Positions 62,348-64,000 of a stretch of DNA of 64,000 bases are shown one piece after another (position 1 is the first letter of the stretch; every line of letters begins with the position of its first letter). The notes beneath the pieces were generated by a model, which made no database searches, was not told the origin of the DNA, and saw nothing but the letters and a program-made list of their open reading frames with translations. The translations under genes and the position numbers were made by a program. Source of the DNA: an uncultured bacterium (GTDB lineage Bacteria; Bacillota; Clostridia; Oscillospirales; Oscillospiraceae); contig CAMWRX010000006.1 of assembly GCA_947176765.1 (NCBI GenBank), positions 1 through 64,000 on the forward strand, read 5' to 3'.

Positions 62348-62385
62348 GAAAAAGCCTCCGTTTCCATGGAAGCGGAGGCTTTTTA
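62348..62385 (+). terminator. Terminator after the hydro-lyase gene
   Basis: AAAAAGCCTCCG-TTT / GAAGCGGAGGCTTTTT stem, then TATAGG. Confidence 0.85.
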
Positions 62386-62458
62386 TAGGATTCGCCATTT
62401 TTGGGGTGTACAAATTCGGTTTGAACGGATATCCTGAGAGCGAAAAGGGGGCCTAATG

Positions 62459-63202
62459 ATGGATCAGGCAAAGATAGGAGCTTTTATCGCTGCCCTGCGG
62501 CGGGAGAAGAGCTGGACGCAGGAGGAGCTTGGGGAACGGCTGGGTGTGACCAACAAGACCATCTCCCGCTGGGAGAACGGGAACTATATGCCCAGCGTCG
62601 AGATGCTGACCTTGCTGGGGAAGGAGTTCGGCGTTACCCTCAACGAACTACTGGAGGGCCGCAAGCTGGGTGAGGCGGACTTTCGGGCGGCGGCAGACGA
62701 AAAGCTGGCGCAGGCCATGGCGCGCTCCGGAGAACGGTTTCGCCGGTGGATGAACCGGTATGGGGCCTTTGCGGCGATTGTGTTGGTGCTGTTTCTTGTG
62801 ATAGGGATGTTCATATATGCGAACTGGCAGTACCGGCAGGAACATCCGAAGGACGTTGCGCCCCTGGGAACCTTTGCCTGTCGGGATCTGTGGTACGACG
62901 GTGGTCTGCGATGGCTCTACTTGACCTTTGCCCATGATGGCCGGTATGCTATTTTCGATTCTGCCGGCCGGCTTTTTGAGTACGGAACCTACAACAGAGA
63001 GGGGAATGTGGTGCGGTTGGACAGCGGCAAAGAGACCCGCTGGGCCGTTGTCAAGGGAACGCGCATCTTTGACCGAAGCGCCCTTGGGGAAGGGTTGATG
63101 GACTACGAATTCATCTCGCGGCAGCCGGTATTTGTTAATTCCGATCTTTGGCCGCCGGAGGCGCAGTCATTTCTATGGTCGGCAAAGGCGCTGCCGGAAT
63201 GA
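62459..63202 (+). CDS. Membrane-anchored XRE-family HTH regulator
   Basis: 247 aa from the second ATG (62459; the first at 62456 is equally placed). HTH at residues 8-62 (QEELGERLGVTNKTISRWENG). One membrane helix near 105-125 (FAAIVLVLFLVIGMFIYANW), then an extracytoplasmic domain of about 125 residues (LWYDGGLRWLYLTFAHDGRYAIFDSAGRLFEYGTY), which looks like a small beta-rich sensor. This makes it a one-component membrane regulator. Ligand and targets are unknown; it is flanked by terminators. Confidence 0.85.
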   Translation: MDQAKIGAFIAALRREKSWTQEELGERLGVTNKTISRWENGNYMPSVEMLTLLGKEFGVTLNELLEGRKLGEADFRAAADEKLAQAMARSGERFRRWMNRYGAFAAIVLVLFLVIGMFIYANWQYRQEHPKDVAPLGTFACRDLWYDGGLRWLYLTFAHDGRYAIFDSAGRLFEYGTYNREGNVVRLDSGKETRWAVVKGTRIFDRSALGEGLMDYEFISRQPVFVNSDLWPPEAQSFLWSAKALPE

Positions 63203-63204
63203 AA

Positions 63205-63241
63205 GAAAGCACCCACTTCCAGATGGAAGCGGGTGCTTTTG
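63205..63241 (+). terminator. Terminator after the HTH gene
   Basis: AAAGCACCCACTTCC / GGAAGCGGGTGCTTT stem (one mismatch) followed by TGTATAG. Confidence 0.8.
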
Positions 63242-63268
63242 TATAGTGCGGACTTTGCTCCAACGCGA

Positions 63269-64000
63269 TTAGCCGCCAAACACAGCGATAAGGAAGCCCG
63301 CCGCGATGGCGGAGCCGATGACGCCGGCCACATTGGGGCCCATGGCGTGCATCAGCAGGAAGTTGTTGGGATTGGCCTCCCGGCCCACGTCCTGGGACAC
63401 ACGGGCCGCCATGGGGACGGCGGATACGCCCGCGGAGCCAATCAGCGGGTTGATCTTGCCGCCGGACAGCTTATACATCAGCTTGCCCACCAGCAGGCCG
63501 CCGATGGTGGAGAAGCCGAAGGCGATGACGCCCAGCACCACGATGGCGATGGTCTGAAGGGTGAGGAAGCGGGTGGCCACGGTGGTGGCGCCCACGCTGA
63601 TGCCCAAGAACAAAGTGACGATGTTCATCAGGGCGTTCTGGGCGGTGTCAGACAAGCGCTCGGTGACGCCGGTCTCCTTCAGCAGGTTGCCGAACATCAG
63701 GCAGCCAATGAGGGGGGCGGTGGAGGGGATCAGCAGAATGACGAACACGGCCACGATGATGGGGAAGAGGATCTTCTCCACCTTGGACACCGCGCGGGCC
63801 TGCTCCATCTTCACCTTCCGCTCGGTCTCCGTGGTCAGCATCCGCATCAGCGGCTTCTGGATCATGGGGATGAGCGCCATGTAGGAGTAAGCCGCGATGG
63901 CGATTGGGCCAAGGAGATGCGGGGCCAGCTTACTGGTGGTGAGGATGGCCGTGGGGCCGTCCGCGCCGCCGATGATACCGATGGAGCCGGCCTCGGGGCC
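63269..64000 (-). CDS. Sodium-pumping decarboxylase beta subunit (5' end beyond window)
   Basis: 3' 244 codons of a membrane carboxybiotin decarboxylase of the OadB/GcdB/MmdB family. The signature [12 protein letters not shown] is next to the window edge, and [14 protein letters not shown] and [21 protein letters not shown] near the end carry conserved Na+-site residues. These proteins couple decarboxylation of carboxybiotin to export of Na+. The decarboxylase (oxaloacetate, glutaconyl-CoA or methylmalonyl-CoA) cannot be chosen without the other subunits, which should lie beyond base 64000. It shows that the cell builds a Na+ gradient. Confidence 0.93.
   Translation of the reverse strand, partial: GPEAGSIGIIGGADGPTAILTTSKLAPHLLGPIAIAAYSYMALIPMIQKPLMRMLTTETERKVKMEQARAVSKVEKILFPIIVAVFVILLIPSTAPLIGCLMFGNLLKETGVTERLSDTAQNALMNIVTLFLGISVGATTVATRFLTLQTIAIVVLGVIAFGFSTIGGLLVGKLMYKLSGGKINPLIGSAGVSAVPMAARVSQDVGREANPNNFLLMHAMGPNVAGVIGSAIAAGFLIAVFGG

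Overview
This 64 kb window is ordinary chromosomal DNA, GC-rich and gene-dense, from a spore-forming anaerobic Firmicute. The evidence is a SipL-like/SpoIVA pair with sigma-E-type promoters, a SpoIID/LytB protein, two T-box leaders, an HprK, a nusB-xseAB-ispA-dxs-tlyA-nadK-argR-recN cluster and the beta subunit of a Na+-pumping decarboxylase. GC-rich coding with TTG/GTG starts and strong GGAGG sites suggests a gut Oscillospiraceae member (Flavonifractor/Intestinimonas/Oscillibacter-like). The taxonomic call is inference; no rRNA gene is present.

Layout. 1-3.3 kb: sporulation pair (sipL, spoIVA). 3.4-11.2 kb: F1Fo ATP synthase operon on the minus strand (atpB-E-F-A-G-D-C plus an appended phosphodiesterase-fold gene). 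11.5-12.9 kb: MgtC-like protein and a Crp/Fnr regulator. 13.0-16.4 kb: leuC-leuD-unknown-leuB. 16.4-25.9 kb: housekeeping genes (GNAT, CoaX-like, aminotransferase, yceD-rpmF, der-plsY-methyltransferase, rpmB, hprK-ogt, queA). 25.9-30.7 kb: spoIID-like gene, then asd-dapA-dapB for lysine/diaminopimelate. 30.7-33.7 kb: a tyrosine T-box operon ending in tyrS. 33.7-44.0 kb: the nusB...recN cluster followed by a HAD phosphatase. 44.2-53.5 kb: valine-type T-box, ilvB-ilvN-ilvC, a terminator, then ilvD, a hybrid histidine kinase and an HD-GYP-like protein. 53.7-64 kb: small proteins, sdaAB/sdaAA, truncated CNNM protein, trxA, glycosyltransferase/glf, DivIVA-like plus hydro-lyase beta, a membrane HTH regulator and the 3' part of the decarboxylase beta subunit.

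The most unusual signal is a remodelled ATP synthase. No complete atpH (delta) gene is present. Instead the delta C-terminal domain is fused in frame to the N-terminus of alpha. Subunit a carries an in-frame tandem duplication of its own N-terminal third, including the ancestral ribosome-binding site, and its C-terminal tail is written by two 31-bp hairpin repeats. Subunit c carries a signal peptide. Other points of interest are a duplicated ilvC 3' end that differs only by synonymous changes, a Tyr T-box that drives two unrelated genes ahead of tyrS, and several divergent paralogues (CoaX-like, TsaD-like, truncated CNNM).

Branched-chain and aspartate-family biosynthesis is the main metabolic theme: leuCDB, ilvBNCD, asd-dapAB and serine dehydratase. 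No tRNA, rRNA, CRISPR array, transposase or phage gene was seen.
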